Shown here piece by piece: positions 9,736 to 17,790 of a DNA stretch of 40,918 nucleotides. Numbering within the stretch: position 1 is the first letter of the stretch; the number at the start of each line of letters is the position of its first letter. The position numbers and the translations under genes are program-made. The notes beneath the pieces were generated by a model. That model saw nothing but the letters and a program-made list of their open reading frames with translations, was not told the DNA's origin and searched no databases. This DNA comes from Betaproteobacteria bacterium (lineage in GTDB: Bacteria; Pseudomonadota; Gammaproteobacteria; Burkholderiales; Burkholderiaceae_D): positions 1-40,918 of the forward strand of contig JANXTA010000029.1 of the NCBI GenBank assembly GCA_025356395.1, given 5' to 3'.

Positions 9736-9756
9736 ACACCAGGAAAGTTCCTCGGC

Positions 9757-10695
9757 ATGAAGATCCTCGTACTCGGCGCAGGCGCGGTCGGTGGTTACTA
9801 CGGCGCGCGATTCATCGAAGGCGACGCCGACGTCACCTTCCTGGTCCGGCCGAAGCGCGCGGCCCATCTCGCCGAACACGGCCTCGTGATCCGCAGCGAA
9901 CTCGGCGCCGTCGACGCGAAGGTGAAGACGGTCGAGCAGGTCGCTGCGGCGCAGCGCTACGACGTCGTGCTGCTGACCTGCAAGACCTACGACCTCGCGT
10001 CGGCCATGGATGCGATCGCACCCGCGGTCGAGGGCGGCGCGATGGTCCTGCCGCTGCTCAACGGCCTCGCGGTCTACAACGCGCTCGACGCGCGCTTCGG
10101 CGCCGAACGCGTGCTCGGCGGCGTCTGCTATATCGCCACCATGCTCGAAAAGAGCGGCGACATCGTCCACATGGGCGCGGTCGACAAGTGGGTCGTCGGT
10201 GCGCGCTTCGCGTCGCAACGCGATGTCGCGCAGAAGATCTACGACGCCATCGACCGGAAGGTCGGCGTGCGGCTGCTGTCGGACGACATCGCGCAGGACT
10301 TCTGGGACAAGTGGGCCACGGTGTGCACCGCCGCCGCAGTCAACAGCCTGATGCGCGGCACGGTCGCCGAGATCATGCAGACCAAGGACGGACGCGCGGT
10401 GATGCGGCAGGCCATGAAGGAGACGCAGGCGGTCGCGGCAGCCTCGAAGCATCCGCTGTCGGCGCCGACCATCGCGCAGATGGAAGGCCTGCTGCTCGAC
10501 CCGAAGCGCGAGTGGGGCGCGTCGATGATGCGCGACATCGGCCAGGGTATGCCGAAGATCGAGGCCGACGGCATCGTCGGCGACATGCTGAAGCGGGCCG
10601 AGGGCTTCGGCATCGACGCGCCGGTCCTGCGCGCGGCCTTCGTGCATCTGCAGGTTTACGAGATTCAGCAGGCCAAGAAGACGGCTGCGGCCTGA
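9757..10695 (+). CDS. panE: Ketopantoate reductase (2-dehydropantoate 2-reductase) family
   Basis: A 312-residue NADPH-dependent reductase of the ApbA/PanE family. The N-terminal Rossmann motif is [17 protein letters not shown]. The second conserved block [11 protein letters not shown] carries the expected Lys. The C-terminal helical domain has [20 protein letters not shown] with the Lys and Asn of the active site. Classical PanE reduces ketopantoate to pantoate in coenzyme A synthesis. The family also has paralogues acting on other 2-oxo acids, so the exact substrate is unsure. A tautomerase gene follows 31 bp downstream, which favours a catabolic role for this copy. Confidence 0.85.
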   Translation: MKILVLGAGAVGGYYGARFIEGDADVTFLVRPKRAAHLAEHGLVIRSELGAVDAKVKTVEQVAAAQRYDVVLLTCKTYDLASAMDAIAPAVEGGAMVLPLLNGLAVYNALDARFGAERVLGGVCYIATMLEKSGDIVHMGAVDKWVVGARFASQRDVAQKIYDAIDRKVGVRLLSDDIAQDFWDKWATVCTAAAVNSLMRGTVAEIMQTKDGRAVMRQAMKETQAVAAASKHPLSAPTIAQMEGLLLDPKREWGASMMRDIGQGMPKIEADGIVGDMLKRAEGFGIDAPVLRAAFVHLQVYEIQQAKKTAAA

Positions 10696-10726
10696 ACCGC
10701 TGTCACGACCCTTCAGGAGAAATCAC

Positions 10727-11110
10727 ATGCCCTTCGTTCGCATCGACCTCGCCGCTGGCAAGCCGGCGGACTACCGCAAGACCATCGGCGACGTCGTCTA
10801 CGACGCGATGCTCGCGACCATCAACGTGCCGAAGAACGATCACTTCCAGATCCTCACGGAACACCCGGCCGACAGACTCTCCATCGATCCGACCTACCTC
10901 GGCATCGAGCGATCGCCCGACTGCATCCTGATCCGGGTCACGCTCAACGAAGGCCGCACGACCGAGATGAAGAAAGCGTTCTTCAAGGCCATCGCCGACG
11001 GCCTGCACGAGCGCCTCGGCGTCCGTCTCGAGGACGCCTTCGTCAGCCTCGTCGAGGTGAAGAAGGAGAACTGGTCGTTCGGCAACGGCATCGCGCAGTA
11101 CGCGAGCTGA
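10727..11110 (+). CDS. Tautomerase-family protein
   Basis: A 127-residue protein of the tautomerase superfamily. After removal of Met the N terminus is Pro, the general base of the family (MPFVRIDL). It is twice the size of 4-oxalocrotonate tautomerase subunits, which fits the longer single-chain members. A strong ribosome site (CAGGAG) precedes the ATG by seven bases. It lies 31 bp behind the reductase gene, so both are likely in one operon. A keto-enol isomerisation feeding or following a 2-oxo-acid reduction is plausible, but the substrate is unknown. Confidence 0.85.
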   Translation: MPFVRIDLAAGKPADYRKTIGDVVYDAMLATINVPKNDHFQILTEHPADRLSIDPTYLGIERSPDCILIRVTLNEGRTTEMKKAFFKAIADGLHERLGVRLEDAFVSLVEVKKENWSFGNGIAQYAS

Positions 11111-11339
11111 AAAGTTTTGCGAAGCGGTCCTTCCTGCACGACGCGTCTCCCGCGAATCGTTGCAGCGATCGGGCCACCGATCACAGAACGTTTCAGCCGG
11201 ATCGGTACCGCTGAAAAGGCGCGCTGTTCTGACGATGGAAGAGGTGCGGGCGATCTTAGAAACGGTTCGATGCCGAGCCGCGAGCACCGCTCGACGGTCA
11301 CCAAGCATCCATCACGCACCTCTTTCAAGGAACGACATC

Positions 11340-11717
11340 ATGACCATCTCGTCGATCGGCAGCAGTTCGGGTCTGACTGCCGCACAACAGCTCCACCACC
11401 TCGCGTCGCCGTCCGGGGCCAGCAGCGACACCTCGGCCGATCTAGGCAAGGCGCATCACGGGCATGGTCACGGTCACGGCGGCGGCAAGCTCGAGTCCGA
11501 CCTGCAGAGCATGATCCAGAAGCTGGCGTCGACGACTCCCACCGACGGCACGCTCGCGACGCTCGAGGAGAGTTTCGACGCGCTCGTCTCGCAAGGCAGC
11601 GGAGGAACGACGGCAGCGACGAGCAGCGGCGACTCGCTGCCGTCGTTCCTCCGGGCATTGGCCTCGGGACTGCCCGGCGCGCCGGGCACGGGCAACGTGG
11701 TGACGGCCGCGGCTTGA
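11340..11717 (+). CDS. Hypothetical protein with a His/Gly-rich segment
   Basis: A 125-residue protein with no family I recognise. It starts MTISSIGSSSGLTAAQQLHH and carries HHGHGHGHGGG near residues 39-50, which could bind zinc, nickel or copper. A predicted helix (KLESDLQSMIQKLAS) and a Ser/Gly/Ala-rich low-complexity tail follow. AAGGA stands eight bases before the ATG. No signal peptide or membrane helix is seen. The 229 bp upstream hold no other gene. The broken minus-strand gene next to it belongs to the DUF4242 group, some members of which bind nickel; a link is only a guess. Confidence 0.65.
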   Translation: MTISSIGSSSGLTAAQQLHHLASPSGASSDTSADLGKAHHGHGHGHGGGKLESDLQSMIQKLASTTPTDGTLATLEESFDALVSQGSGGTTAATSSGDSLPSFLRALASGLPGAPGTGNVVTAAA

Positions 11718-11752
11718 TCGCATGGGACCGGATAGGCGTCCGGTCCCACCCT

Positions 11753-12053
11753 TCAGCTTCGAGAGAAGTACGGGTCGAGGACCGAGACCTGGGTGATGAC
11801 ATCGACCGGCAGGCCGTTCGTGTCGGCCGACTTGCGGGTCGCCTCCGGCGTCGGGGCGTCCGGGCGTCCGGGCGTCGTAGACGCAGAAGGTCTTCGTGCG
11901 CTCGGGGTTCACGTAAGAATGGAGCCAGGTCACGCCGACGCCCGCCTTGGTCGCGACCACACCCTGACACATCACGGGGCCCTCGTGCGTCATCGGGATC
12001 GAGAGGCTTTGCGGGGAACTGCGTTCGACCATGTAGCGCGGCATGTCCTGCAT
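11753..12053 (-). pseudogene. DUF4242 (SCO4226-type nickel-binding) protein, frameshifted
   Basis: The N-terminal part reads MPRYMVERSSPQSLSIPMTHEG ... GVGVTWLHSYVNPERTKTFCVYDA, the family pattern of a ferredoxin-like small protein. After CVYDA the frame is lost at a repeat. If the two 8-bp units at 11859-11874 are removed, the reading frame is restored to PTPEATRKSADTNGLPVDV followed by ITQVSVLDPYF and stops at 11753. The gene is therefore disabled by a 16-bp expansion. The start may be ATG 12053 or 12044. Some members of this family bind nickel; most have no known role. Confidence 0.75.
11851..11874. repeat. Tandem 8-bp repeat (two perfect and one imperfect copy) inside a gene
   Basis: TCGGGGCG at 11851-11858 is followed by two identical copies of TCCGGGCG at 11859-11866 and 11867-11874. 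Sixteen extra bases shift the reading frame of the DUF4242 gene by one. Slipped-strand copying is the obvious origin. Confidence 0.85.
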
Positions 12054-12055
12054 CG

Positions 12056-12735
12056 GCCGAGGCCTGCCAGCGTCCGGCGATCTGCAACGCGTAAGGCGCC
12101 GCGCAGGCCTCGGGCGCATCGCGCAGGTCGCCGATCCGCCACAGCCATAAGCTCAGCTTGCCGAGAAACCAGGGGTGGCCCTTCGCGTGCGCCAGCGCGA
12201 AGGTGGCGAGTACTTCGCGACGCACGGCGTCGGTGTCGGAACGTAGCCACGCCACCTCCGCCCGGGCGCAGCGGACGGGCGCGATCCGCTGCAGCGAACC
12301 CTAGCGCGTGGCGAGGTCGAGGGTCTCGGTGACGAAGAAGGGATTGCCGCCGGTCGCTGCATGCAGGCCGGCATCGCTGCGCTCGGCGCCGGACGCGAGC
12401 GTGGCCACGGCAGCCGGCGACAACCGCGGCAACCCGAGGCGGACGGCGTGGCGCGATCCGTGTCGTCGGCGAGCAAGGCCTTCAACGGACCACGTGCCGC
12501 GTGGGCGATGTCGTGCAACGGCCCGAGGGGATGCGGCGTGTACAGGGCCTCGCACGCGCCCCACAACACCCGCATCCCGGTGTGCTCGGCCATGAAGCCT
12601 TCGAGCAGACTGGTCTTGCCGATGCCCGTCTCGCCACCGAACAGCACGGTCTCTCCTTCACCGTGCCCGGCACGCGCGAGGCTTTCGTCGAGTCAACGCA
12701 GCGGCAGATCGCGTTCGAGCAGCCGGATCATCGCG
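12056..12735 (-). pseudogene. Large AAA-type ATPase / LuxR-type regulator, multiply broken remnant
   Basis: Minus-strand fragments in different frames match one protein in order. First is LLERDLPLR, a TGA, then LDESLARAGHGEGETVLFGGE and TGIGKTSLLEGF (Walker A), followed by the alanine-rich region up to LLADDTD. After a gap comes RLGLPRLSPAAVATLASG through TGGNPFFVTETLDLA and a TAG. The last piece is AWLRSDTDAVRREV ... GHPWFLGKLSLWLWRIGDL and CAAPYALQIAGRWQASA. Proteins of this type are about 900 residues and end in an HTH or carry a cyclase domain. Here only some 220 codons remain, with nonsense mutations, frameshifts and deletions, including everything C-terminal. The remnant runs into the DUF4242 start. 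Confidence 0.8.
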
Positions 12736-12754
12736 CAGAAGCGAGGGTCGGTCG

Positions 12755-13536
12755 TCAGGCCGTGAAGGGTGGCGACAGGCCGACCGAGCCGTTCGTGCGA
12801 ACACCGCCACGGGTCGATGCGGCCACGAGCCAGGCCGCGCTGGTGAGCGTCGTCGCGATCGCCAGCATCGTCCATTGCAGCCGATCGGTCAGCGCAGCGG
12901 CATGCCCGGGACATGCAGCAGCACGACGAAGGCGCACATCATCATGGCCTCGATCCAGGCGGCCAGCGGCATCACGAATCCGGACAGCAGGCACAGGCCG
13001 GTGAGCGCATGCACGGCCCCGGTCAGGTAGGCGACGCCGAGATGCGAAGGCAGCCAGTCCGGGACCATCTGCGCGGTGAAGTCCGCATAGACGAAGGGCG
13101 ACAGGCCGAAGATCAGTGCGCAGATCCCGAAGCCCGCGACCAGGGCACGGCGATAGCGCCGTGCGTCGGGACCGAGCGCGAGCATGCCGACGCCGAGCGC
13201 CATCGCCGAATACTCGGCCACGCCGAGCAGCGCGGCCACGTTGCCCCTGGCCGCGATGGCGAGCGGCAGGTGGAGGACGAGTACCCACAGCGCGATCCAG
13301 AGTGAACCGAGCACGGCGGCTGCACGTCGCAGGCGCGCGACAAACAGGCCGAGTCCCGCGATCAAAAGGATCGCGCCCGAAAGATACGCGACAGGTATGC
13401 GCCACGACGCGTGGGTCGGGGCGGGCTGCCACTGGAGCAGCAAGTCACCGTAGACGAGACTGATGACGCCGAGTGCGATCAGGCCGATGGCGGCCGCCGC
13501 GGTCGCGGCCTTCCGGTCGATGGGAGTGCTGAGCAT
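12755..13536 (-). pseudogene. DoxX-like eight-helix membrane protein, frameshifted near the C terminus
   Basis: From ATG 13536 a 216-residue frame gives seven hydrophobic helices (for example AAIGLIALGVISLVYG, LIAGLGLFVA, LGSLWIALWVLVLHLPLAI and MMMCAFVVLLHVPG) and stops at 12889 just after HVPGMPLR. The neighbouring frame continues with DRLQWTMLAIATTLTSAAW, a proper eighth helix that would finish the two-times-four-helix plan of DoxX-like proteins. A one-base change near 12900 would join them. The gene is either freshly broken, still partly functional as a seven-helix form, or affected by an assembly error. The family's function is not well defined. Confidence 0.65.
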
Positions 13537-13601
13537 GACGGGCGCGACGAAGAGGACGGAGCGCGCATGGTGCCGGGTCTCGGCGATGACGCCAATGAAA
13601 A

Positions 13602-13629
13602 AGGGCGCCGATCTTTCGAGCGGCGCCCT
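13602..13629 (-). terminator. Rho-independent terminator (minus strand)
   Basis: AGGGCGCCG at 13602-13610 pairs with CGGCGCCCT at 13621-13629, a 9-bp GC-rich stem with a 10-base loop. On the minus strand it is followed by five T (13598-13602 read in reverse). It ends the transcript of the small membrane-protein gene at 13664-13924. Confidence 0.8.
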
Positions 13630-13663
13630 CCTGCTTCCCCGTTCGGGGATCGTCTGCTGCGGA

Positions 13664-13924
13664 CTACCCCTCCACGGCGCCATGGTCCGGGGTGCGAACC
13701 AGAACCGGCCGTCCGCGCAGTTCCGCCTGGAGTTCGTAGAAACGATCTGCCGAGATCGTGACGACGACCGTATCGAGATACACGATGTCCGCCGGCCGCA
13801 CGACCTTCGGCGCTTCGCCGAGATCGGTCGTGACGATCACGAACGCGCATACCAGCGCGAGTCCCGAACCGAAGCCGACCGCGAAGCGGCCAGCCGTACC
13901 GATGAGTCTTTCGAATGTCTTCAT
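13664..13924 (-). CDS. Small single-helix membrane protein, unknown
   Basis: An 86-residue protein. It has a basic start (MKTFERLIGTAGRF), one membrane helix (AVGFGSGLALVCAFVIVT) and a roughly 50-residue soluble tail rich in Val, Asp and Arg that I do not recognise. AAGGAAGGA stands shortly before the ATG at 13924, so this is the likely start. The same frame is open back to another ATG at 14209, which also has a good site (AAAGGAG, eight bases away). A 181-residue product beginning MKNDNNDRAGMRAIPG is therefore possible. That extension is Arg-rich and unlike a folded domain, so it may instead be a separate peptide gene that lost its stop. A terminator follows at 13602-13629. Confidence 0.55.
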   Translation of the reverse strand: MKTFERLIGTAGRFAVGFGSGLALVCAFVIVTTDLGEAPKVVRPADIVYLDTVVVTISADRFYELQAELRGRPVLVRTPDHGAVEG

Positions 13925-14442
13925 GCTGATTCCTTCCTTGTGGCGAACGTCGAGTCGCCTCTTGTCCTGAGTGCCGAGTAAAGAGCCTTGCCGCACCGCG
14001 GTCGGCCGACGCGGCACGGTGAAGCGAACGTTCCAAGAACCGGGCAGCAACGCGATCTGTCCCGCCACACGGCGCGAGTCCTTGGGGCGCGGAACGATCG
14101 TGGTTCGCTGGGCAGCGACTCCGGCATTCCGCGAGACCACCAGACGCAGCCCGTCCGCCCGTCCGGGAATGGCGCGCATGCCCGCTCGATCGTTGTTGTC
14201 GTTCTTCATCACACACGCTCCTTTCCCTGTTGCGCCCGAACCGCGGCGTCCTTCGAACTTCAAAAACTCATCCCATCGAGGTTGTGCTCGAACGCGAGTG
14301 CCATCTCCGGGCCCAGCGCTCTCGCTGCACGACACGGTTGCCCGCGGCGCACATTCCGGCCGTCCCTCGCTGAAGGGAATCCCCGGACGGTTGTTCAAAC
14401 ACACGCTCGATGGGACGAGCGAAAAAACGTACGACCAGAAAC

Positions 14443-14476
14443 AAAAAAGCCCGGATTCCTTGTCAGGGATCCGGGC
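14443..14476 (-). terminator. Rho-independent terminator (minus strand)
   Basis: GCCCGGAT at 14449-14456 pairs with ATCCGGGC at 14469-14476, with two further G-C pairs inside and the loop TTGTCA. Reading on the minus strand, six T (14443-14448) follow directly. It lies 26 bp after the stop of the small minus-strand ORF at 14503-14676 and supports that this ORF is transcribed. Confidence 0.78.
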
Positions 14477-14502
14477 CTCGAACATCGAGTGTCGAAGGAG
14501 CG

Positions 14503-14676
14503 TCAACCGCCGCCTTCTCCCGGAACCTGCGCATTCATCGTGACGCCCTGCCCGATCGGTCGCGACGGCGCGACCAACTCGGAACGACCGCCCGACGGCG
14601 CCGATGCGGCGCGCGCAGTCGCGTACCAGCCCTGAGCGGGTCGCGAACGGTCGATGAGGTGGGTGAGTTGCTTCAC
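14503..14676 (-). CDS. Small hypothetical protein
   Basis: A short frame ends at 14503 with MNAQVPGEGGG. A GTG at 14676 would give 57 residues (VKQLTHLIDRSRPAQGW...). I recognise no family. Support is indirect. A strong terminator lies just downstream. Upstream, a minus-strand promoter-like pair TTGACG (14777-14782) and TACTCT (14754-14759) has a 17-base spacer. There is no clear ribosome site, so the transcript could also be a non-coding RNA. It is divergent from the CI-like regulator gene. Confidence 0.35.
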   Translation of the reverse strand: MKQLTHLIDRSRPAQGWYATARAASAPSGGRSELVAPSRPIGQGVTMNAQVPGEGGG

Positions 14677-14706
14677 GTTGAATGCGGTTGAACTGTCGGT
14701 CGCGTG

Positions 14707-14777
14707 GTAAATGTGCAATCGTAAAGGCAGCAAGCAGCTTGCCCAAGGGCCAAAGAGTAAAGACTCTTCACATTTAC
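14707..14777. promoter_or_regulatory. Separated 9-bp inverted repeat with promoter-like elements in a divergent region
   Basis: GTAAATGTG at 14707-14715 and CACATTTAC at 14769-14777 are perfect inverted copies, 53 bp apart. The right copy overlaps the -35 element of a minus-strand promoter candidate (TTGACG, 17 bases, TACTCT). Between them, AAGAGT/ACTCTT (14753-14758 and 14763-14768) forms a further palindrome covering the -10. The DNA-binding protein encoded just to the right is the natural candidate to bind here. Confidence 0.45.
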
Positions 14778-14786
14778 GTCAAGAGG

Positions 14787-15200
14787 ATGCGACAATCTTT
14801 TTGTTCCCTCGTGTCGAGATCGCAACGCTTCGTGTCCAACATCACCGTCACCCGCCGCCAGAACGCCCTCAATCTCTTCCAGCAGTTCGCCGAAGAGCAG
14901 ATGCGCGCGGGCGTCGCGCCGAAGGGCCTCGAACAGGCCTTCGCGCAGAAGCTGCAGGTCAGCCCCAGCATGTGGAGCCAGATCAAGAGCAACCGCCCGA
15001 TCGGCGACAAGCTCGCGCGACAGATCGAGGAAGCGTGCCGCCAGTCCGGCGGATGGCTCGACGAGGAGCGCGCGAGTCAGGGACTGACGGCGGGCGAGCA
15101 GCAGTTCCTGGCACTGGCGTTGAAGGCGTGGCGGGGCACGAATGCAGCGGGCAGGAAAAAGCTCAAGCAGACGGCGCGAGAGATGGCGGTTTCGAAGTAG
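14787..15200 (+). CDS. CI/XRE-like DNA-binding protein
   Basis: A 137-residue protein. The core, from TRRQNALNLFQQFAEEQM through EQAFAQKLQVSPSMWSQIKS to RPIGDKLARQIEEA and GGWLDEE, matches the helix-turn-helix style of CI-like repressors, including the recognition segment SPSMWSQIKS. The tail is helical and basic (RKKLKQTAREMAVSK). ATG 14787 is used; a GTG at 14832 (VSNITVTRR) would also fit and neither has a clear ribosome site. It probably regulates its own divergent region, where a 9-bp inverted repeat is present. No phage genes are nearby, so it is likely a chromosomal regulator. Confidence 0.72.
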   Translation: MRQSFCSLVSRSQRFVSNITVTRRQNALNLFQQFAEEQMRAGVAPKGLEQAFAQKLQVSPSMWSQIKSNRPIGDKLARQIEEACRQSGGWLDEERASQGLTAGEQQFLALALKAWRGTNAAGRKKLKQTAREMAVSK

Positions 15201-15298
15201 GCGCCCGGCTGGCCGCGGTCCGGTCCGCAACAATCCTCTTGCAGGCGGGCGGCCCGACAAAGCACCATGTTGCTTCCCTGACGAATCTGGAAGCTGCC

Positions 15299-15697
15299 AT
15301 GGCCGCCAACCTCTCGAACCGCCTCACCGGCAGACTGACGGCCACCCTCGGCGGCTCGACCTACGTCGACCCGGCCACGATGGATTGGCAGCCGAGCCAG
15401 TTCGACAAGATCGCGATGAAGATCCTGTATCGCGACGAGGCGAAGGGCGAGATGACCGTGCTGCTGAAGTGGGAGCCGGGCGCGACGCTGCCCTTCCATC
15501 GTCATCCCGAGATCGAGCAGAGCTACGTGCTCGAAGGATCGTTCTCCGATCACGACGGCATCTGTCGCGCCGGGGAGTTCGTGTGGCGCAAGGCCGGTTC
15601 GCTGCACGAGACGCGCTCGGACGAGGGCTGCACGATCCTCGCGATTTATCGCAAGCCCAACGTGTTCTTCCACACCGACGGCTTCACGCCCGGCTGA
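15299..15697 (+). CDS. Cupin-domain protein (ChrR-like)
   Basis: A 132-residue single-domain cupin. Motif 1 is LPFHRHPEIEQSYVLEGSF, with the two His and Glu that hold the metal. Motif 2 is the GEFVWRKAGSLHETRSDEG region with a third His. The layout resembles the cupin part of ChrR anti-sigma factors and of acetylacetone-cleaving enzymes. Without a sigma factor or anti-sigma helix attached, a direct regulatory role is not supported. It probably binds zinc, iron or manganese. It stands alone between the CI-like gene and the DUF808 gene. Confidence 0.85.
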   Translation: MAANLSNRLTGRLTATLGGSTYVDPATMDWQPSQFDKIAMKILYRDEAKGEMTVLLKWEPGATLPFHRHPEIEQSYVLEGSFSDHDGICRAGEFVWRKAGSLHETRSDEGCTILAIYRKPNVFFHTDGFTPG

Positions 15698-15705
15698 CGC
15701 CACAC

Positions 15706-15732
15706 CGCTGCGTGCCCCGATAGCACGCAGCG
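15706..15732. terminator. Hairpin after the cupin gene, possible terminator
   Basis: CGCTGCGTG at 15706-15714 pairs with CACGCAGCG at 15724-15732 (9 bp, 9-base loop), eight bases after the cupin stop. There is no T-run, so it may be an imperfect or Rho-assisted terminator. Confidence 0.35.
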
Positions 15733-15854
15733 CGGAACTTGCCGCGGGTTGCCGCAGTCAGCGATACGCCACGTCGATCGATGTGTCCGACGCTGCGTGC
15801 GCGCGCTCGTCGAAACCCGCATGCACCCTCACCCACGGAAAGAACCCAGCCCGC

Positions 15855-16781
15855 ATGGCCACCGGATTGATTGCCCTGCTCGACGACGTCGTCGCCATCG
15901 CCAAGGTCGCCGCGGCGTCGATCGACGACACCGCCGCAGTCGCCGCCAAAGCCGGTGCCAAGGCTGCCGGCGTCGTGATCGACGACGCCGCGGTCACGCC
16001 GCGCTATGTCACCGGATTCGCGGCCGCGCGCGAGTTGCCCATCGTGGCCAAGATCGCGCGCGGCAGCCTGAAGAACAAGCTGCTCTACCTGCTGCCCGCC
16101 GCACTGGTGCTGAGCGAGTTCGCGCCCTGGTCGATCACGCCGCTGTTGATGGCCGGCGGCGCCTACCTGTGCTTCGAGGGCGCCGAAAAACTCTACGAGG
16201 TGATCGTCCCGCGGGCTGCGGCCCACGCCGACCCGACGGCCGCCGACGGCCGCGCCGAGGACGTCGAGAAGACCATGGTCGCCGGTGCGATCCGCACCGA
16301 CCTGATCCTGTCGGGCGAGATCATGGCGATCACGCTGGCCCAGGTGGCCGACCAGGGCTTCATCGCGCGCGTGACCGTGCTGGCACTGGTGGGCGTGCTG
16401 ATCACGATCGGCGTCTACGGCGCCGTGGCGGTGATCGTCAAGGCCGACGACGCCGGTGTCGTGCTGGCTCGCTCGTCCCTCGCGCCGCTGCGCGTGATCG
16501 GACGCGGACTGGTCGCCGGCATGCCCGGCTTCCTCAAGCTGCTCGCCGGCGTGGGCACGGCCGCGATGCTGTGGGTGGGCGGCGGCATCCTGCTCCACGC
16601 GCTCGAGGACTACGGCTTCGCGGCGCCGGCTCATGCGCTGCACGAGGCGGCGGTCGCGGCCGGCAGCGTCGGCGGCCCGGTCGTCGAATGGTTCGTGGGC
16701 GCAGCCGGCGCGGGGATCGTCGGGGTCGCGCTCGGCGCGATACTCGTGGCGATCGTGTCGCTGGTCCATCGCCAGCACTGA
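15855..16781 (+). CDS. DUF808 (YedI-type) membrane protein
   Basis: A 308-residue protein matching DUF808/YedI along its whole length. It opens with LIALLDDVVAIAKVAAASIDD and KAGAKAAGVVIDDAAVTPRYV, which are typical. Further family blocks are LPIVAKIARGSLKNKLLYL and LYEVIVP, followed by several membrane helices in the C-terminal half. The family sits in the inner membrane and has no known function. The ATG at 15855 gives normal length. It converges with the methyltransferase gene across 12 bp. Confidence 0.9.
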   Translation: MATGLIALLDDVVAIAKVAAASIDDTAAVAAKAGAKAAGVVIDDAAVTPRYVTGFAAARELPIVAKIARGSLKNKLLYLLPAALVLSEFAPWSITPLLMAGGAYLCFEGAEKLYEVIVPRAAAHADPTAADGRAEDVEKTMVAGAIRTDLILSGEIMAITLAQVADQGFIARVTVLALVGVLITIGVYGAVAVIVKADDAGVVLARSSLAPLRVIGRGLVAGMPGFLKLLAGVGTAAMLWVGGGILLHALEDYGFAAPAHALHEAAVAAGSVGGPVVEWFVGAAGAGIVGVALGAILVAIVSLVHRQH

Positions 16782-16793
16782 AAGTGTCGTCTC

Positions 16794-17546
16794 TCAGGGC
16801 AAGGGATGGGTCGGCTCCGCCGGTGTGCGGCGTCCCCATCGCGGAAAGAGCATCCCGACCCGCTCGCGATAGCGTCGATACGCGTCGCCGGACTGATCGA
16901 CCAGATCACGTTCCTCGAGGGCGATGCCGATCAGGATGTAGCCGGTCGGGCCGATCGCGAACAGCAGATGTCCGGCGGTCATTGTCGGCGTCGCCCAGAA
17001 CGCGAGCAGGAAGCCGACGTAGATCGGATGGCGCACCCAGCGATAGAAGAGCGGCGTGCGCAGGACCGGCGACTTCGACGGTCCGGCTCGCATGAAAGTC
17101 TGTTTCAGTCCGAACCGTTCGAAGTGATCGAGCAGGAAGGTGCTGATCGGCAGCACGCCCCAGCCGAGCCAGAAGATCGCCTGCAGGCCCAGCACGCCGA
17201 TCGGGTTCACGACCTGCCAGACCACCTGCGGCAACGGCTGCCAGCCCACGAGGATCAGCACGAGTGCAAGACTCGCGAACAGCACGTAGGCACTGCGCTC
17301 TGCGGCCTGCGACACGATGCGCGTCCACCAGCGCTTGAACGCCGGTCGCGCCATCACGCTGTGCTGGACTGCGAAGACCGTCAGCAGCAGGTCGATGACG
17401 AGGGTCGCGACCAGCGGCCCGGGCGTGCCCGAATCGAGCGTCTTCGGGACCGGCAGGTCGCCGACGAAATCGACCGAGTACAGGAAGGCCGCCAGGAAGA
17501 ACAGGTAGACGACGAGGCCGTAGGTGGCCGTGATGACGTGACGCAT
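16794..17546 (-). CDS. mddA: MddA-like methanethiol S-methyltransferase (isoprenylcysteine methyltransferase fold)
   Basis: A 250-residue membrane protein with about six helices. It carries the NnrU/ICMT-type block YRWVRHPIYVGFLLAFW and a C-terminal LEERDLV...YRRYRERVGMLFP. The N-terminal region (YLFFLAAFLYSVDFVGDLPV, then AVQHSVMARPAFKRWWTR) is the form annotated as MddA, which methylates methanethiol with S-adenosylmethionine to give dimethyl sulfide. I base this on resemblance only; other ICMT-fold enzymes act on different thiols. GGAGGA lies just before the ATG at 17546. No sulfur-metabolism genes are adjacent. Confidence 0.75.
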   Translation of the reverse strand: MRHVITATYGLVVYLFFLAAFLYSVDFVGDLPVPKTLDSGTPGPLVATLVIDLLLTVFAVQHSVMARPAFKRWWTRIVSQAAERSAYVLFASLALVLILVGWQPLPQVVWQVVNPIGVLGLQAIFWLGWGVLPISTFLLDHFERFGLKQTFMRAGPSKSPVLRTPLFYRWVRHPIYVGFLLAFWATPTMTAGHLLFAIGPTGYILIGIALEERDLVDQSGDAYRRYRERVGMLFPRWGRRTPAEPTHPLP

Positions 17547-17790
17547 GGAATCCTCCCGATCGTGGCGGTCGGGCATGCTGTCGCCGCAGCTTCCGGCCGA
17601 GGCGACGACGGACCGACGGGGATGACGCAACGTGGAATGGATCGCGCTGCGCGTCCGGTCGGATCGGCGCCTGATGGCACGATAGGACAGCCGTTTCGTG
17701 TCGACCATGGGAATGGCTACTCGGACCGACGAGTCCGCTACCCAATTTGCGACGGGCGATCGACGTCGCGGTGCAACGACCGGAGACACG

